A stretch of 64,000 nucleotides of DNA. It comes from Scytonema tolypothrichoides VB-61278 (GTDB lineage: Bacteria; Cyanobacteriota; Cyanobacteriia; Cyanobacteriales; Nostocaceae). Shown piece after piece: positions 52,856 to 63,532 of this stretch. Position 1 is the stretch's first letter, and every line of letters begins with the position of its first letter. The translations under genes were made by a program, and so were the position numbers. The stretch covers positions 51,097 through 115,096 of the forward strand of contig NZ_JXCA02000016.1 of assembly GCF_000828085.3 (NCBI RefSeq). The letters are read 5' to 3'. Under the pieces are notes generated by a model, which saw nothing but the letters and a program-made list of their open reading frames with translations, was not told the origin of the DNA and made no database searches.

Positions 52856-53878
52856 TTATGCTATAATAGTCCATCGCTCATCCTCAACGAGGATAGTCAA
52901 ACCGATTTCAGCAGAACGTCTTGCAGCATCTGCAACCTTGAGGGTATACAAGCTTTCTTCTGGGGTGACGTATAAGGCAGTGCCATCAATAAGATGATCT
53001 AAGACCATTGTCGTATCTTTAGCAAACAAACCCCGACGAGCAGCAACTTCTATCGGTTTTTTTTCTCCGCCCTGTACCAAAAGTCCGGTGTCACCATCAA
53101 AAATTAATCCGCCATCTTCACCATGAACTTCAAACCTACGTTCTGCCTGCCACAAAGTTTCGCCTTTACCATAGACAACATGGGCTAACAGTCCGGTGTT
53201 GAAGCACAAATGAGTATCGCAGAAACAGCTTTGGTAATACTCTGTCTCTATCTCCCAAAATCGGTTATGACAGTTAACCGACATAACTGTACCAAACAAA
53301 TCCACAAGACGGTGCAATCGGGAAAGTGCGCCAATCAAAGGAAAGCCGAAAAGCTCGTGGTTATATGTCCATTTGCGGGGTGCGGGATGTTCGGGCTTGA
53401 TGGTGTTGTAGCGCACGAAAAAAACTTGACCAACTTGTGATATGTGTTGCTTCAAGGCTTGATGCAATCCACCCAAAAGTTCAATATGTTCAACATGGAG
53501 CAATTTTTTTTGTGCTTTTGCAAGCTCAACGAGTTCTTCAGCCTCTGCCACATCTAAAGAAAGAGGATACTCTACAACAACGTGTTTACCATTCTCAAGT
53601 GCTTGTCGAGCGATTATACCATGATCCCGAGTCACAGTACAAATCATAACTAAGTCTATGTTGTCTTGCTCCACCAGTTGCTGCCAAGAATTTACGACCA
53701 TTATTTGGTAATCTCTAGCAAAAGCTTGTGTCTTTTCTGGTGTGTGACCAACAACGGCGACTAAATGAGAGCGCTGATCATGCAGCAATGCTTCCGCCCG
53801 TAATTTTGCTGTATATCCAGTACCAACCAAACCTACTCGTACAGGACGTTTTTGCGAAAAAGCAGAATTATCGTACAT
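52856..53878 (-). CDS. bvdR: Biliverdin reductase (BvdR-like, Gfo/Idh/MocA family)
   Basis: 340 residues. Rossmann start VRVGLVGTGYTAKLRAEALL, then EYPLSLDVAEAEELVE and the diagnostic LLHVEHIELLGGLHQALKQ. The block PAPRKWTYNHELFGFPLIGA aligns well, from memory, with the Synechocystis biliverdin reductase, as does SLYTLKVADAARRSAE at the end. The enzyme reduces biliverdin to bilirubin with NAD(P)H and affects phycobilisome synthesis. Being part of a large oxidoreductase family, another substrate is possible. Confidence 0.8.
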   Translation of the reverse strand: MYDNSAFSQKRPVRVGLVGTGYTAKLRAEALLHDQRSHLVAVVGHTPEKTQAFARDYQIMVVNSWQQLVEQDNIDLVMICTVTRDHGIIARQALENGKHVVVEYPLSLDVAEAEELVELAKAQKKLLHVEHIELLGGLHQALKQHISQVGQVFFVRYNTIKPEHPAPRKWTYNHELFGFPLIGALSRLHRLVDLFGTVMSVNCHNRFWEIETEYYQSCFCDTHLCFNTGLLAHVVYGKGETLWQAERRFEVHGEDGGLIFDGDTGLLVQGGEKKPIEVAARRGLFAKDTTMVLDHLIDGTALYVTPEESLYTLKVADAARRSAEIGLTILVEDERWTIIA

Positions 53879-54269
53879 TATTTTGTCACTGATTTGAACT
53901 CAAAACTCAGAACGCAGAACGCAGAACGCAAAAAGCAGACGAAAAGATAAATTTTCATGTGTCAGGTAGTTTGCAGTTCATGACGACTACTTAATTTGTT
54001 GCTCTTATGCATGAGCACAAAGGGGTGTAAGGGTGAAAATAACCCTATTTCCTTATTTTTGACTAAAAGAAGTTGATAGAAATCAACTTACCTAAGATTG
54101 ATATCTTTAGCTATTTTTTATACTTATATTTCCAATTACATCCTTTTCTTTTTTCTCGTCATATCACAATTGACGCAAATTTAAAGAACGACTGATCCGA
54201 TAAGATCAGTGACCCTATTTGCTTTAGGATAACTTATTAGATCCGTTTGCACTCATAGAGGATGACTAA
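53879..54269. other. Gap upstream of the first ferredoxin
   Basis: Starts with an AGAACGC tandem heptamer tract (near 53909-53930). A perfect hairpin AAGTTGAT-AGAA-ATCAACTT is at 54070-54089. The last 130 bases resemble the region before the second ferredoxin, sharing TTTGCTTTAGGATAACTTAT exactly, so they probably hold the promoter and leader. Confidence 0.55.
54070..54089. repeat. Perfect 8-bp-arm hairpin upstream of ferredoxin
   Basis: AAGTTGAT and ATCAACTT around AGAA. May act as a terminator for transcription coming from the left or as a dispersed palindrome. No T-tract. Confidence 0.4.
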
Positions 54270-54601
<332 letters not shown>

Positions 54602-55045
54602 AAAAGTAACTGATGTGGTATGAATAGAAAAAAAGCAGCGTAGAAAGAGAAATCTTCTCCCTATGCGATGTCTGCTCTGTTACTTACACTTAAACACAAA
54701 CCCCACGAGGTTGAGACACGAAGCACGGCGTAGTGACTCAACCGTCCTTCAATCGTGAGAATGGCAGTCGTGACAAAAGTGGCTACCCAAGGCGCTCCTC
54801 TAGTGAACCCGTTGATGGTGTGAAAATCTAAGAAGTCGATCCTCTGTCGTATAAAAAAAAGTTATATTTAAGAACTCACAAAATTTCATTACTAATCGAC
54901 TTCAATTTTTGGTTACATGCTTTTGTTTTTCTCGTAGTATCAGAAGTGAAGCAAATTTTAACCAGCGGCTGATCTGATCAGATGAGTCGTGGTGTTTGCT
55001 TTAGGATAACTTATACGATCCATTTGCAAAAGAGAGGGTGACTAA

Positions 55046-55345
55046 ATGGCTACTTACAAAGTGACACTGATCAACGAAGCTGAAGGGCTGAACCAAACAA
55101 TTGAGGTACCAGAGGATGAATTTATTCTAGACATTGCTGAAGAAGAAGGTCTTGATCTACCATACTCTTGCCGCGCTGGTGCTTGCTCTACCTGTGCTGG
55201 TAAGCTCACAAAAGGTTCAGTAGACCAGTCTGAGCAGTCTTTTTTGGACGATGACCAAATCAAAGCTGGATATGTGCTAACTTGTATTGCTTATCCAACG
55301 TCTGACTGTACCATCGAAACCCACCAAGAAGAAGCACTTTATTAA
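55046..55345 (+). CDS. petF: [2Fe-2S] ferredoxin, second of a tandem pair
   Basis: 99 residues. The cluster loop [13 protein letters not shown] and [13 protein letters not shown] match the standard photosynthetic ferredoxin I, so this copy is probably the main PetF. The N-terminus [14 protein letters not shown] is almost the same as in copy one. The upstream 150 bases are also related, so the unit (about 776 bp, gene plus leader) arose by tandem duplication. Confidence 0.97.
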   Translation: MATYKVTLINEAEGLNQTIEVPEDEFILDIAEEEGLDLPYSCRAGACSTCAGKLTKGSVDQSEQSFLDDDQIKAGYVLTCIAYPTSDCTIETHQEEALY

Positions 55346-55630
55346 AAGTTAGGCAGCCAAAATCAACCTCTTTCAAGAGTCACTGATGTGGTAAAGATGG
55401 AAAAGAAGCAACATAGACAGAGAAATTTTCTCGCTGTGCTGTGTCTGCTGCTTACACCTAGCTTGAAAATAAGGAGTGAGGGAATGAGGAAGTGAAGGAG
55501 TGAGGGAGAAATGTTTTCGTGTGTTCGGTGGTTTGCAGTTCATGACAGCTACTTTGGCAGGAAGTCTAGATTCACGTTATGCAAGTAGGAACACAGGAAA
55601 CTTTATGTTTTGTTTCATCTTGATTCCAGA

Positions 55631-56464
55631 CTAGCTGTTCAATTTCTCTGGCGTTGTGGCTTCTTGTTTTTTCTCATCTCCTCCGGTCAAATGACTCAAA
55701 CTCCGACTCGCAACATCCGCACTCATACCCCAAACTAATAATCCTAAATAATCAGAAAATGGGTCAGCACCAAAAGTTGACCCTTTTTGCATGTAAAGCG
55801 ATCTGCCGGAGGCAGTAGCGCTTCGCTATCGCAACCCCACCACCGATAAACCAATCAACAACGCTAGAGAAAACAATGGTCGTGCAAACCAGTAAGTTGC
55901 TTGAATACGAAACTCACTTCCAGATAAGAAAATCAGAAATTTCTGCAACCACAGCACCCATTTATCCACAGGTTTTTTCACACTAGATTTCGCAGTACTA
56001 CCAACAGCTGCAACAGCATCTTTTACTCCCTTAGCAACTTCTAATAACTTTATGGATGTCTTATCTTGTCCCATCATTGAGGGAAGTTGCAATTGAGCGA
56101 CATCTTGCTGTAATTCTTCCAGTAAATTTTTTGCCTGCTCATCCTGTTGTAAATCAATTTGCATCCGCACGTTTTTAATTTTTTGCAGAATACCATTGTT
56201 TCCCTGAACTTGGGGATGAGTTTTGAAGGGTTCTAACTTTTGTTCTATAGTGGTTTGTGTAATTTCTCCAGTCTCGTTTAAAGAGCGCAAATAAGTCAAT
56301 CTATCTTGTTGTTCGGGAGACAGACGGCGTTGAATAATTTGAATTAAAGCTGCTTCCCTTGCTTGAGGTTTTGGCGTTTCTGATACCTGTAGAGCTTCGT
56401 GAGAAAGGGATTCCAAAAATTCAACTGCCTTTACTAAAGATTCTCTTGGTAATTGTTCCAGCAA
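55631..56464 (-). pseudogene. Cyanobacterial membrane protein, broken by an SDR5-type insertion and 5' truncated
   Basis: From 56464 (TTG; a stop lies a few codons upstream although AIALLEQLPRESL looks internal) the frame gives a helical region. Two membrane-like segments follow (WLQKFLIFLSGSEF and FSLALLIGLSVVGL) before a stop at 55826-55828. The stop lies inside a 27-bp element that splits a HIP1 site. Removing the element gives VVGLRSLYMQKGSTFGADP and the usual family end ...YLGLLVWGMSADVASRS to a stop at 55631. The restored frame is 268 codons. Function unknown. Confidence 0.8.
55798..55832. repeat. SDR5-like element inside HIP1
   Basis: HIP1 halves flank CTGCC-GGA-GGCAG, a T, and AGCG-CTT-CGCT. 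Net insertion 27 bp (55804-55830). It introduces TAG in frame on the minus strand. Confidence 0.85.
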
Positions 56465-57068
56465 GGCGATCGCCTGCTACTGGTGGCTTTTGACTACGAC
56501 TTAATTATTCCGATGCAGCCGGAATCGATATTAAAGCCTAAAATGCATGAGCAAGGTGCATAAATTCTTTTGGGCTAGCCCTAATAAATAAAAGGAAAAA
56601 AGATACACACTATTCCCTACCATCATCTGGTGGGGATTTTCATATGTACTATGCACCTCCAGTGCTTCTACAAACTTGGGAAAATTTCCCAAGTTATTTT
56701 TTTTGAACCATTTTCTCAATTTCGCCCCATAAACCGCGTTCGATCAAGACGGCATCGCACTATCAATAGCTTTACTCGCATTCCCCGTAGCTTTTAATAT
56801 TTTGATACTTTCGGGATAAAACGTTACATAGAGTTTCTGTTTGTCTTGGTTGCAAGCCGGAGCGTTTATGTTTGCGAGCCGCAACAAATATAGGTTAACT
56901 TAAGTGGGTGTGTTTGTCACAGAGGTAGGCGATCTGCGCTCCGCGCAGCAGCGTTAGCTCCGGCCCCCTTAGGGGCTAGCTATCGCTTCCCTTGAACTCA
57001 CTCACCAGTGCGTAGATGCGAAGCGAAACCAGCCTGTAGCGTCGTCCAAATACTTTTTCTAAGATTAT
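56465..57068. other. Gap with a decayed small ORF and a compound SDR element
   Basis: On the minus strand (about 56705-56890) pieces such as LYVTFYPESIKILKATGNASKAIDS and, one frame over, IERGLWGEIEKMVQKK look like a broken small protein, perhaps antitoxin-like. To the left is AT-rich sequence with palindromes (CTTGGGAAAATTTCCCAAG near 56676-56694). At 56929-56986 is a nested HIP1-embedded repeat. Confidence 0.4.
56929..56986. repeat. HIP1-embedded element with a nested second insertion
   Basis: GCGAT, then CTGCGC-TCC-GCGCAG, a C, then AGC...GCT split by about 25 bases containing GCCCCCTTAGGGGC, then ATCGC. This reads as an SDR5-type element carrying another small palindrome in its second hairpin. 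Confidence 0.6.
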
Positions 57069-57812
57069 ATGAGCGAACTTATTCATAATCATTATCAAAC
57101 AATAGCAGGTATGTATGAAGATTTATGGTTTTATTCAGAGGATTTTGTTCAGTTTATTACTAACAAAATCATTGAACATTTATGTCTAAAAAATACAGAT
57201 ATACTTATAGATTTAGGATGTGGTACAGGAATATACGCTAAAGAAATTAACAATCAGATGCAGTTATATAATCCGATGATCTGTGTGGACTCCTCGAACA
57301 AGATGCTTGAGCAAATCCCTAATAATCTTAAGTATCAATGCGTGGAAATGGATGCAATAAACTTTTCGGCTTCGTCTAGAACATACAATAAAATTATCAT
57401 TAAGGAATTAATCCATCATATTAATGAAGTAAAACTGTTATTAAGTAATCTCTTCCAAAGATTGACCAGTGGTGGTATTTTACTGCTAATACTTCTTCCG
57501 CCAACAATTGATTACCCGTTATTTAGTAAAGCTTTGCGTAAATATGAAGAAGTCCAACCCAATTATAATAATCTTGCTAGCTTACTGGAAAAAATTGGTT
57601 TTCATGTAGCGGTGGATTTTGTAGAATATCCTTTGGCAATTCCTAAGTCTAAATATTTGCAGATGGTACAAAATCGTTATATGTCTTTGCTTTCAACTTT
57701 TGATGATGAACAACTTGCTCTTGGTCTAGCTGAAATGGAACAAAAATATGCCCAGCAATCTATTCTTAAATTTTCAGACCGCTTTGTTTTTATCACAGCA
57801 AGTAAGACCTGA
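57069..57812 (+). CDS. Class I SAM-dependent methyltransferase
   Basis: 247 residues. Motif I DLGCGTGIYAKE (about 49-60) binds S-adenosylmethionine; VDSSNKML is motif II-like, and SGGILLLILLPP comes after it. The Rossmann part is followed by a helical C-terminus. The gene is AT-richer than its neighbours, with many AAT/ATA codons, which may mean transfer. The substrate is unknown, and no clear partner is adjacent. Confidence 0.85.
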   Translation: MSELIHNHYQTIAGMYEDLWFYSEDFVQFITNKIIEHLCLKNTDILIDLGCGTGIYAKEINNQMQLYNPMICVDSSNKMLEQIPNNLKYQCVEMDAINFSASSRTYNKIIIKELIHHINEVKLLLSNLFQRLTSGGILLLILLPPTIDYPLFSKALRKYEEVQPNYNNLASLLEKIGFHVAVDFVEYPLAIPKSKYLQMVQNRYMSLLSTFDDEQLALGLAEMEQKYAQQSILKFSDRFVFITASKT

Positions 57813-57961
57813 TGCGTAAAACTATTGGATAACGACAAGCGCTAGTACTAGCTATGTTTGACTTCTGCCAATTAGCCCAAAGATGGTTTTGACGAACTTT
57901 CACTCTCACCCAGAACGCTACAATCAAACCAAACCCGAAAAAGTCTTGGCGTTCAAAGATT

Positions 57962-58540
57962 ATGGTAGCCATCACCCAACAACCCCAAAAAATGACCGTC
58001 GAGGAATATCTCGAATGGGAACCTCAGCAAGACGTTCGCTACGAATACGTCAACGGCAAAGTCTTTGCCATGACAGGTGTTACAATTCCCCACAATGACA
58101 TTGCACTTAACTTTTACACAACCTTACACCCACATCTGCGTTCTAGAGGTTGTCGAGTGAATGTGTCAGACGTAAAAGTACAACTCAGTTCCCAAAGCGC
58201 TTACTACTATCCTGATGTTATCGTCAGTTGCGACCCTCAAGACCTCAACGCTCGCAAATTTATTCAAAATCCGAAACTCATTGCGGAAGTCCTCTCTCCT
58301 GGTACAAGCGCCAAAGATAGGGGTGATAAATTCACTGATTATCTAAAAATACCTACCTTGCAAGAGTATATCTTGATTGACTCGGAAAAAATTTCTGTTG
58401 AGCGTTTCTGTCGGGGAGAGGGAAGAATGTGGCTTTACTATCCCTACACTGCTGAAGATATCATCACTCTATCAAGTATTGAATTTGAGTTTCCGATTGA
58501 ATTGCTGTATGAAGGTGTTGCATTTGAAACAGAAGCATAA
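57962..58540 (+). CDS. Uma2-family (DUF820) putative endonuclease
   Basis: 192 residues. MTVEEYLEWEPQQDVRYEYVNGKVFAMTG opens the domain. YYYPDVIVSCD and LIAEVLSPGTSAKDRGDK give the PD-(D/E)xK-like acidic residues, and YLKIPTLQEYILID is the conserved end block. The family is highly expanded in cyanobacteria, and its biological role is not settled. It lies just before glyS but is probably independent. Confidence 0.92.
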   Translation: MVAITQQPQKMTVEEYLEWEPQQDVRYEYVNGKVFAMTGVTIPHNDIALNFYTTLHPHLRSRGCRVNVSDVKVQLSSQSAYYYPDVIVSCDPQDLNARKFIQNPKLIAEVLSPGTSAKDRGDKFTDYLKIPTLQEYILIDSEKISVERFCRGEGRMWLYYPYTAEDIITLSSIEFEFPIELLYEGVAFETEA

Positions 58541-58606
58541 CAAGAACGGTAAACTGGTTCAATTGACTAATATAATTAAGCCCAGCTTTCCTTGAAAAAT
58601 AGTCCT

Positions 58607-60757
58607 ATGCCTTCATTTTTATTAGAAGTTGGTACAGAAGAACTCCCTGCAAGTTTCCTGAGTAGCGCTGTCTCGCAGTGGAAATCTCGCATTCCTCACA
58701 CTCTGGAAGAAAACAGCCTGACTTACGATGCTGTGGAAGTTTACGGAACTCCCCGCCGCTTAGCGGTACTGATCAAAGGTTTACCCTCCCAGCAGGCGGA
58801 TCGCGAAGAAGAAATTAAAGGTCCCCCCGCACAAGCAGCGTTTAAAGATGGGAACCCAACACCAGCAGCACAAGGCTTTGCCAAAAAACAAGGTGTGGAA
58901 GTCTCTGCATTGGAAGTTCGCCCGACTGAGAAGGGAGATTTTGTCTTTGTCCGGAAACTTACTCCCGGTCGTCCAGTTGCTGAGATAATAACAGAACTTG
59001 TTCCTCAGTGGATTTTCAAACTTGAAGGAAAGCGGTTGATGCGTTGGGGTGATGGAGATAAGACATTTTCTCGTCCCATCCGCTGGATTGTTGCTTTGTT
59101 GGATGAGGCGGTGCTGCCAATAGAATTGGATAATGGTTCGGAGACGGTAAAGAGCGATAGCATCTCTCAAGGTCATCGTGTCTTGCATCCAAAACCCATC
59201 ACCATACCCCACGCGAATGATTATGTCACCACACTTCGCTCTGGATCTGTTGTGGTTGATACGGATGAACGGGTAAATACGATTACGCAGCAAGTCAAAG
59301 AATCTGTCCAAAAGTTAGGCGGTTATGCAGAAATTTACCCAGACTTATTGCAGGAAGTCACAAATCTTGTAGAATTTCCCTCAGCTGTTATTGGTAAATT
59401 TGAATCAGAATTTTTGAACTTACCCACAGAAGTTATTACGACTGTGATGGTAAGTCATCAGCGTTATTTTCCCGTGTTCCAAAGTTCAAACACCAAAGAC
59501 TTACTACCAAATTTTGTCACAATCTCGAACGGTGACCCCACAAAATCAGACATCATTGCTTTGGGAAATGAAAGAGTCATTCGTGCACGTTTAGCCGATG
59601 GTCGCTTTTTCTACGATGCTGATTTAGAAAAACCTTTGGAAAGCTTTTTACCTCAATTGGAAACCGTCACATTCCAAGAGGATTTAGGTTCGCTACTGAA
59701 GAAAGTCAACCGCATTTGCAAAATTGCCGAACAAATCACAGAACAGTTGCAATTAAGCGAAAAAGAACGCCAAAACATCAAAAGAGCAGCTCTTTTATGT
59801 AAAGCTGATTTAGTCAGTCAAATGGTGTATGAATTCCCGGAATTACAGGGAATTATGGGACAAAAATATGCTATTGCAAGTGGAGAAGAGGAAGCAGTTG
59901 CAACGGCAATTTTTGAACATTATTTACCTCGTTCGGCAGATGACATATTACCCCAAACTTTGACAGGACAAGTTGTCGGTTTGGCAGACAGACTAGACAC
60001 ATTAGTCAGCATCTTTGGATTGGGGATGATACCCACGGGTTCTTCTGACCCCTTCGCTTTGCGACGAGCAGCAAATGCAGTCGTGAATATCACATGGACA
60101 GCCCATCTACCTATCAATCTACAACAGTTACTGGAAAAAATTGCGACAGATTTTGCGAGTGAATATCACAAAGATAGAAATCAGTTAGTTGCTGGGTTAG
60201 AAGAATTTTTCTTGCAACGCATCCGTACTTTACTGCAAGAAGAAAAACACATTGACTATGACTTAGTGAATGCTGTTTTGGGAGAAAACGACCGAGAATA
60301 TACAGAAAGGGCGTTGAAGGATTTATTGGATGTGGGCGATCGCGCAACTTTCCTACAAAAAATCCGCACCAATGGTACATTAGATAACATCTACGAAACC
60401 GTGAATCGTTCCACTCGTTTAGCGGCTCAAGGAGATTTGGATACAAAACAACTTGACCCCAAAGCGATCGTTCGTAAAGAACTCTTCCAAAAATCATCCG
60501 AGGAAGCATTTTACAACGCCATCGTGGAATTAGTGCCACAAACTCAAGCTGCACAAGAGTCACGAGATTATGGACAGCTAGTAACAGGATTAGAGCAAAT
60601 TACCCCCACCGTTAGCAACTTTTTTGACGGTGCGGAAAGCGTTTTAGTCATGGATCCCAATCCAGAAATTAAACGCAATCGGTTAAATTTGCTCGGCTTA
60701 CTTCGTAACCATGCCCGTGTTTTAGCGGATTTTGGGGCGATAGTGAAAAATTTGTAG
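58607..60757 (+). CDS. glyS: Glycine--tRNA ligase beta subunit
   Basis: 716 residues from ATG 58607 ([17 protein letters not shown]). The start matches the family opening; an upstream TTG (58592) adds five residues and is unlikely. TRPxRW-like [20 protein letters not shown]-like [23 protein letters not shown] and [13 protein letters not shown] are conserved blocks. It forms the alpha2-beta2 enzyme with GlyQ, which is not in this window. murD follows. Confidence 0.97.
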   Translation: MPSFLLEVGTEELPASFLSSAVSQWKSRIPHTLEENSLTYDAVEVYGTPRRLAVLIKGLPSQQADREEEIKGPPAQAAFKDGNPTPAAQGFAKKQGVEVSALEVRPTEKGDFVFVRKLTPGRPVAEIITELVPQWIFKLEGKRLMRWGDGDKTFSRPIRWIVALLDEAVLPIELDNGSETVKSDSISQGHRVLHPKPITIPHANDYVTTLRSGSVVVDTDERVNTITQQVKESVQKLGGYAEIYPDLLQEVTNLVEFPSAVIGKFESEFLNLPTEVITTVMVSHQRYFPVFQSSNTKDLLPNFVTISNGDPTKSDIIALGNERVIRARLADGRFFYDADLEKPLESFLPQLETVTFQEDLGSLLKKVNRICKIAEQITEQLQLSEKERQNIKRAALLCKADLVSQMVYEFPELQGIMGQKYAIASGEEEAVATAIFEHYLPRSADDILPQTLTGQVVGLADRLDTLVSIFGLGMIPTGSSDPFALRRAANAVVNITWTAHLPINLQQLLEKIATDFASEYHKDRNQLVAGLEEFFLQRIRTLLQEEKHIDYDLVNAVLGENDREYTERALKDLLDVGDRATFLQKIRTNGTLDNIYETVNRSTRLAAQGDLDTKQLDPKAIVRKELFQKSSEEAFYNAIVELVPQTQAAQESRDYGQLVTGLEQITPTVSNFFDGAESVLVMDPNPEIKRNRLNLLGLLRNHARVLADFGAIVKNL

Positions 60758-60838
60758 CATCAGTAAAAAAAAGTTGTGTGATTTTTGCAAATAAACGCTA
60801 CCATAATGGTGCTTAACCAGGGAACTCTGCCACAGTCT

Positions 60839-62287
60839 ATGCCCAAAGCCCACGTCATTGGATTAGGAAAGTCAGGTATTGCTGCGGCGAGATTGTTGAA
60901 ACGGGAAGGTTGGGAGGTGGAACTTGGCGATCGCAACACCTCCTTGGACTTCCTAAAGCAACAACAAGAACTTGCCACAGAGCAAATCACTGTAAAATTG
61001 GGGTATACTCTAGAACTCAATGATTCAGACTTACCTCAATTGATAGTAGTCAGTCCTGGCGTGCCTTGGGATATACCTGTATTAATTCAGGCACGAGAAT
61101 TGGGTATTGAAACCATTGGCGAGATGGAACTCGCTTGGCAACATTTGCAATCCATCCCCTGGGTAGGAATTACAGGCACAAACGGTAAAACCACTACCAC
61201 AGCCTTAATTGCTGCAATTTTTCAACAAGCAGGATTAAACGCTCCCGCCTGCGGTAACATTGGCTACGCTGCTTGCGAAGTCGCCCTGTCTGTGGAGACA
61301 GTAGGAGGGAGAGAGGGAGAGAAACAGGGAGAGAGGGAGAATTTTCTTTTACTCTCCTCATCTGACAATCAAATAGACTGGGTGATTGCAGAACTCAGCA
61401 GCTATCAAATAGAATCATCTTCGTCTCTTGCACCTCGCATCGGTGTATGGACAACTTTTACGCCAGATCATCTCAGTCGCCATAAAACCTTAGAGAACTA
61501 CTACAACATCAAAGCGCATCTGCTGCGTCAGTCTCAGTTGCAAGTGTTTAACGGTGATGATCCATATTTAAGAAAAGTCGGTGCAAGTGATTGGTTTGAC
61601 GGCTATTGGACGAGTGTTAAAGGTAAAGATGATTTAATTGGTTCTAAAGGGTATTACATTGAAGATGGGTGGGTTGTAGAAAAGTTGAATGCAAACTCTC
61701 AACCCGAAAGAATTGTGGAAGTTTCCGCTTTACGGATGGTGGGAGAACACAATCAGCAAAATTTGCTGATGTCAGTTGCAGCCGCGCGTTTAGCGGGAAT
61801 TGATCAAGATGCTATTGTTCGCGGTGTAAATGAATTCCCTGGTGTTCCTCATCGTTTGGAACAAATTTGTACCTGGGAAGGCATTGATTTTATTAACGAC
61901 AGCAAAGCGACTAACTACGACGCTGCTGAAGTTGGCTTAGTCTCAGTTAAAAGTCCGGTTATATTAATTGCTGGTGGTGAAGCCAAAGCAGGTGATGACA
62001 CTAACTGGATCGCAAAAATTAAAGACAAAGCTGCCTGTGTATTGCTGATTGGCACTGCTGCACCTACTTTTGCTAAAAGATTGCAAGAAGAAGGATATCA
62101 AAATTACGAAATTGTAGAAACAATGGAAAAAGCTGTTCCCAGATCAGCAGAATTAGCAAAACATTATCAAGCATCCGTGGTGCTGTTATCTCCTGCTTGT
62201 GCGAGTTTCGACCAATACGCCAATTTTGAACAAAGGGGCGACCATTTTCGGCAGTTGTGTTTGGAATTAGGAAAAATTCTCAATTAG
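60839..62287 (+). CDS. murD: UDP-N-acetylmuramoyl-L-alanine--D-glutamate ligase
   Basis: Adds D-Glu to the peptidoglycan precursor in the cytoplasm. About 482 residues from ATG 60839 ([13 protein letters not shown]); the ATG at 60806 would add 11. ATP site [15 protein letters not shown], then [27 protein letters not shown] and [12 protein letters not shown]. Between the central-domain helix (CEVALS) and [11 protein letters not shown] is an insertion of about 25 residues, [13 protein letters not shown] and following, encoded by tandem GGGAGA-type repeats (61307-61340). Its position in a loop should be tolerated. The gene follows glyS after about 80 bp. Confidence 0.95.
   Translation: MPKAHVIGLGKSGIAAARLLKREGWEVELGDRNTSLDFLKQQQELATEQITVKLGYTLELNDSDLPQLIVVSPGVPWDIPVLIQARELGIETIGEMELAWQHLQSIPWVGITGTNGKTTTTALIAAIFQQAGLNAPACGNIGYAACEVALSVETVGGREGEKQGERENFLLLSSSDNQIDWVIAELSSYQIESSSSLAPRIGVWTTFTPDHLSRHKTLENYYNIKAHLLRQSQLQVFNGDDPYLRKVGASDWFDGYWTSVKGKDDLIGSKGYYIEDGWVVEKLNANSQPERIVEVSALRMVGEHNQQNLLMSVAAARLAGIDQDAIVRGVNEFPGVPHRLEQICTWEGIDFINDSKATNYDAAEVGLVSVKSPVILIAGGEAKAGDDTNWIAKIKDKAACVLLIGTAAPTFAKRLQEEGYQNYEIVETMEKAVPRSAELAKHYQASVVLLSPACASFDQYANFEQRGDHFRQLCLELGKILN
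61307..61342. repeat. Heptamer-like tandem repeat within murD
   Basis: AGGGAGAGAGGGAGAGAAAC and AGGGAGAGAGGGAGAAT, repeats of about 7-8 bases that keep the frame. They encode a Gly/Arg/Glu-rich loop. Confidence 0.65.
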
Positions 62288-62529
62288 AAACTAAGTTATA
62301 GTTTTTAGTGCTGCAATTAAGCTTGTTATTTAAATAATTCCTTTGGTGATGGACAATTTGCTCGTCAGCTTTTCAAGTGGAATAAAGACAATACAGTTCA
62401 GCTAAGGATTTTTGCTGAGATTTCGTGATGTGTAGTGAAAGTGCATGCACTTTCATTACATTGCGGTCTTGGTAATGGTTTTGGTCTGATCAGCAAGCGT
62501 ATTGCTTTATTTGTAAGCTGTTCCACATT

Positions 62530-62623
62530 CAATACGGTTCGGATAAGCACCCGACAGAAACCCGGTAACTTTCGCGAAACCGGGTTTTTAAGTACGCGAA
62601 CTACCCTTAACCGAACCGTATTG
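62530..62623. mobile_element. 94-bp MITE with CAATACGGTTCGG ends and a 10-bp target duplication
   Basis: Perfect 13-bp terminal inverted repeats CAATACGGTTCGG/CCGAACCGTATTG (extending imperfectly with ATAAG/CTTAA). It is flanked on both sides by GTTCCACATT (62520-62529 and 62624-62633). The interior has a hairpin AAACCCGGT/ACCGGGTTT. Confidence 0.85.
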
Positions 62624-62654
62624 GTTCCACATTTAATTTGCATTTTAAACCGCA

Positions 62655-62770
62655 GAGGCGCAGAGAAGCCAGTGTGTTGCGGAGCCAGTGCGTTGGGCGG
62701 GCAATGCCCGACAGTCCCACACCTGGCGTTGGGGTTCCCTTCGAGGGTGCCATCTGGCGTGGCACAGAGT
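62655..62770. repeat. Mosaic palindromic repeat, same family as 12780-12865
   Basis: Shares the modules GGAGCCAGTGC, CCCGACAG and TCTGGCGTT/GGGTTCCC with the repeat after rpsN, rearranged, plus GGGCGGGCAATGCCCG. Confidence 0.6.
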
Positions 62771-63385
62771 AAGAGATAAAAGAGTTTGATGCGTTTGCCT
62801 TGAAGCAACTCCGGAGCATCGCAAAAGTTTTCGGTCTATTAACAGGATAATTGCATAACTTCACTATCTCAAGCCTATCAAAAATATAGAGATACTCTGT
62901 TAAATCAACTTTTATCAATGCGTAAGTCCTAATACTATGATAACAACAACGGAAAGCGGGAAGTGTACGTACTCTGTGAAGTTCATGAAATGGATGATAA
63001 TAATCCCTCTGATTTTGAACAGCGTCATCTACTATCCAGCAAAGGTAACAGCCCAAACTCAACAAGCAACAACCACCAAGCAGCCTGTACAACAAACCAA
63101 AGGTGGGACTTCACCTCAACAACGTACCTCTCGACCAGTTTTTGTTTTTCCAAAAACACCAGCACGGTTAAGTCCTGTATCTGGGCGTAGATCAGGAATG
63201 GGTAGCCGGGCGGATAATTGTCCTGCACTTCTAACTGCACTCGCGGCTTTAGTACCGTTGCCAGAGGAACAAAAGGTTAGCAAACAAACAGACAAATCAA
63301 TTTCGGGGATTGTAGAGGGAGTAAACACCTCTGAACGACCAACGTTTTGGTTTTACGTTCCCTACACTCGGGATTTAACAGCTAG

Positions 63386-63482
63386 TACACATTGGCGTAA
63401 GTCCTGTACCCATATCGCAACCCAATTTTTACCATCAGTTTGAATCGTAAAAAACGGGTACTCTATTTACGCGCCCGTTGTA
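63386..63482. mobile_element. 97-bp MITE in the DUF928 pseudogene
   Basis: Imperfect inverted ends: TACACATTGGCGTAAGTCCT and its partner TACAACGGGCGCGTAAATAG read inward, both followed by GTACCC. Flanked by the 4-bp duplication CTAG (63382-63385, 63483-63486). Removal restores ACAGCTAGTGCTGAATTT, in frame. Confidence 0.8.
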
Positions 63483-63532
63483 CTAGTGCTGAATTTATCT
63501 TACAAGATAGTGCGGAAAACGATATTTATAGA

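Larger units (their letters stand above)
62288..62975. other. Repeat-filled gap downstream of murD
   Basis: No gene. Contains the MITE at 62530-62623, the mosaic repeat at 62655-62770 and a lone GCGTAAGTCCT end at 62920-62930. The open frames here are repeat translations. Confidence 0.65.

Noticed and set aside
62398..63095. Long minus-strand frames downstream of murD
   Set aside because: They cross a MITE and a mosaic repeat. The real coding signal there is the plus-strand DUF928 pseudogene.
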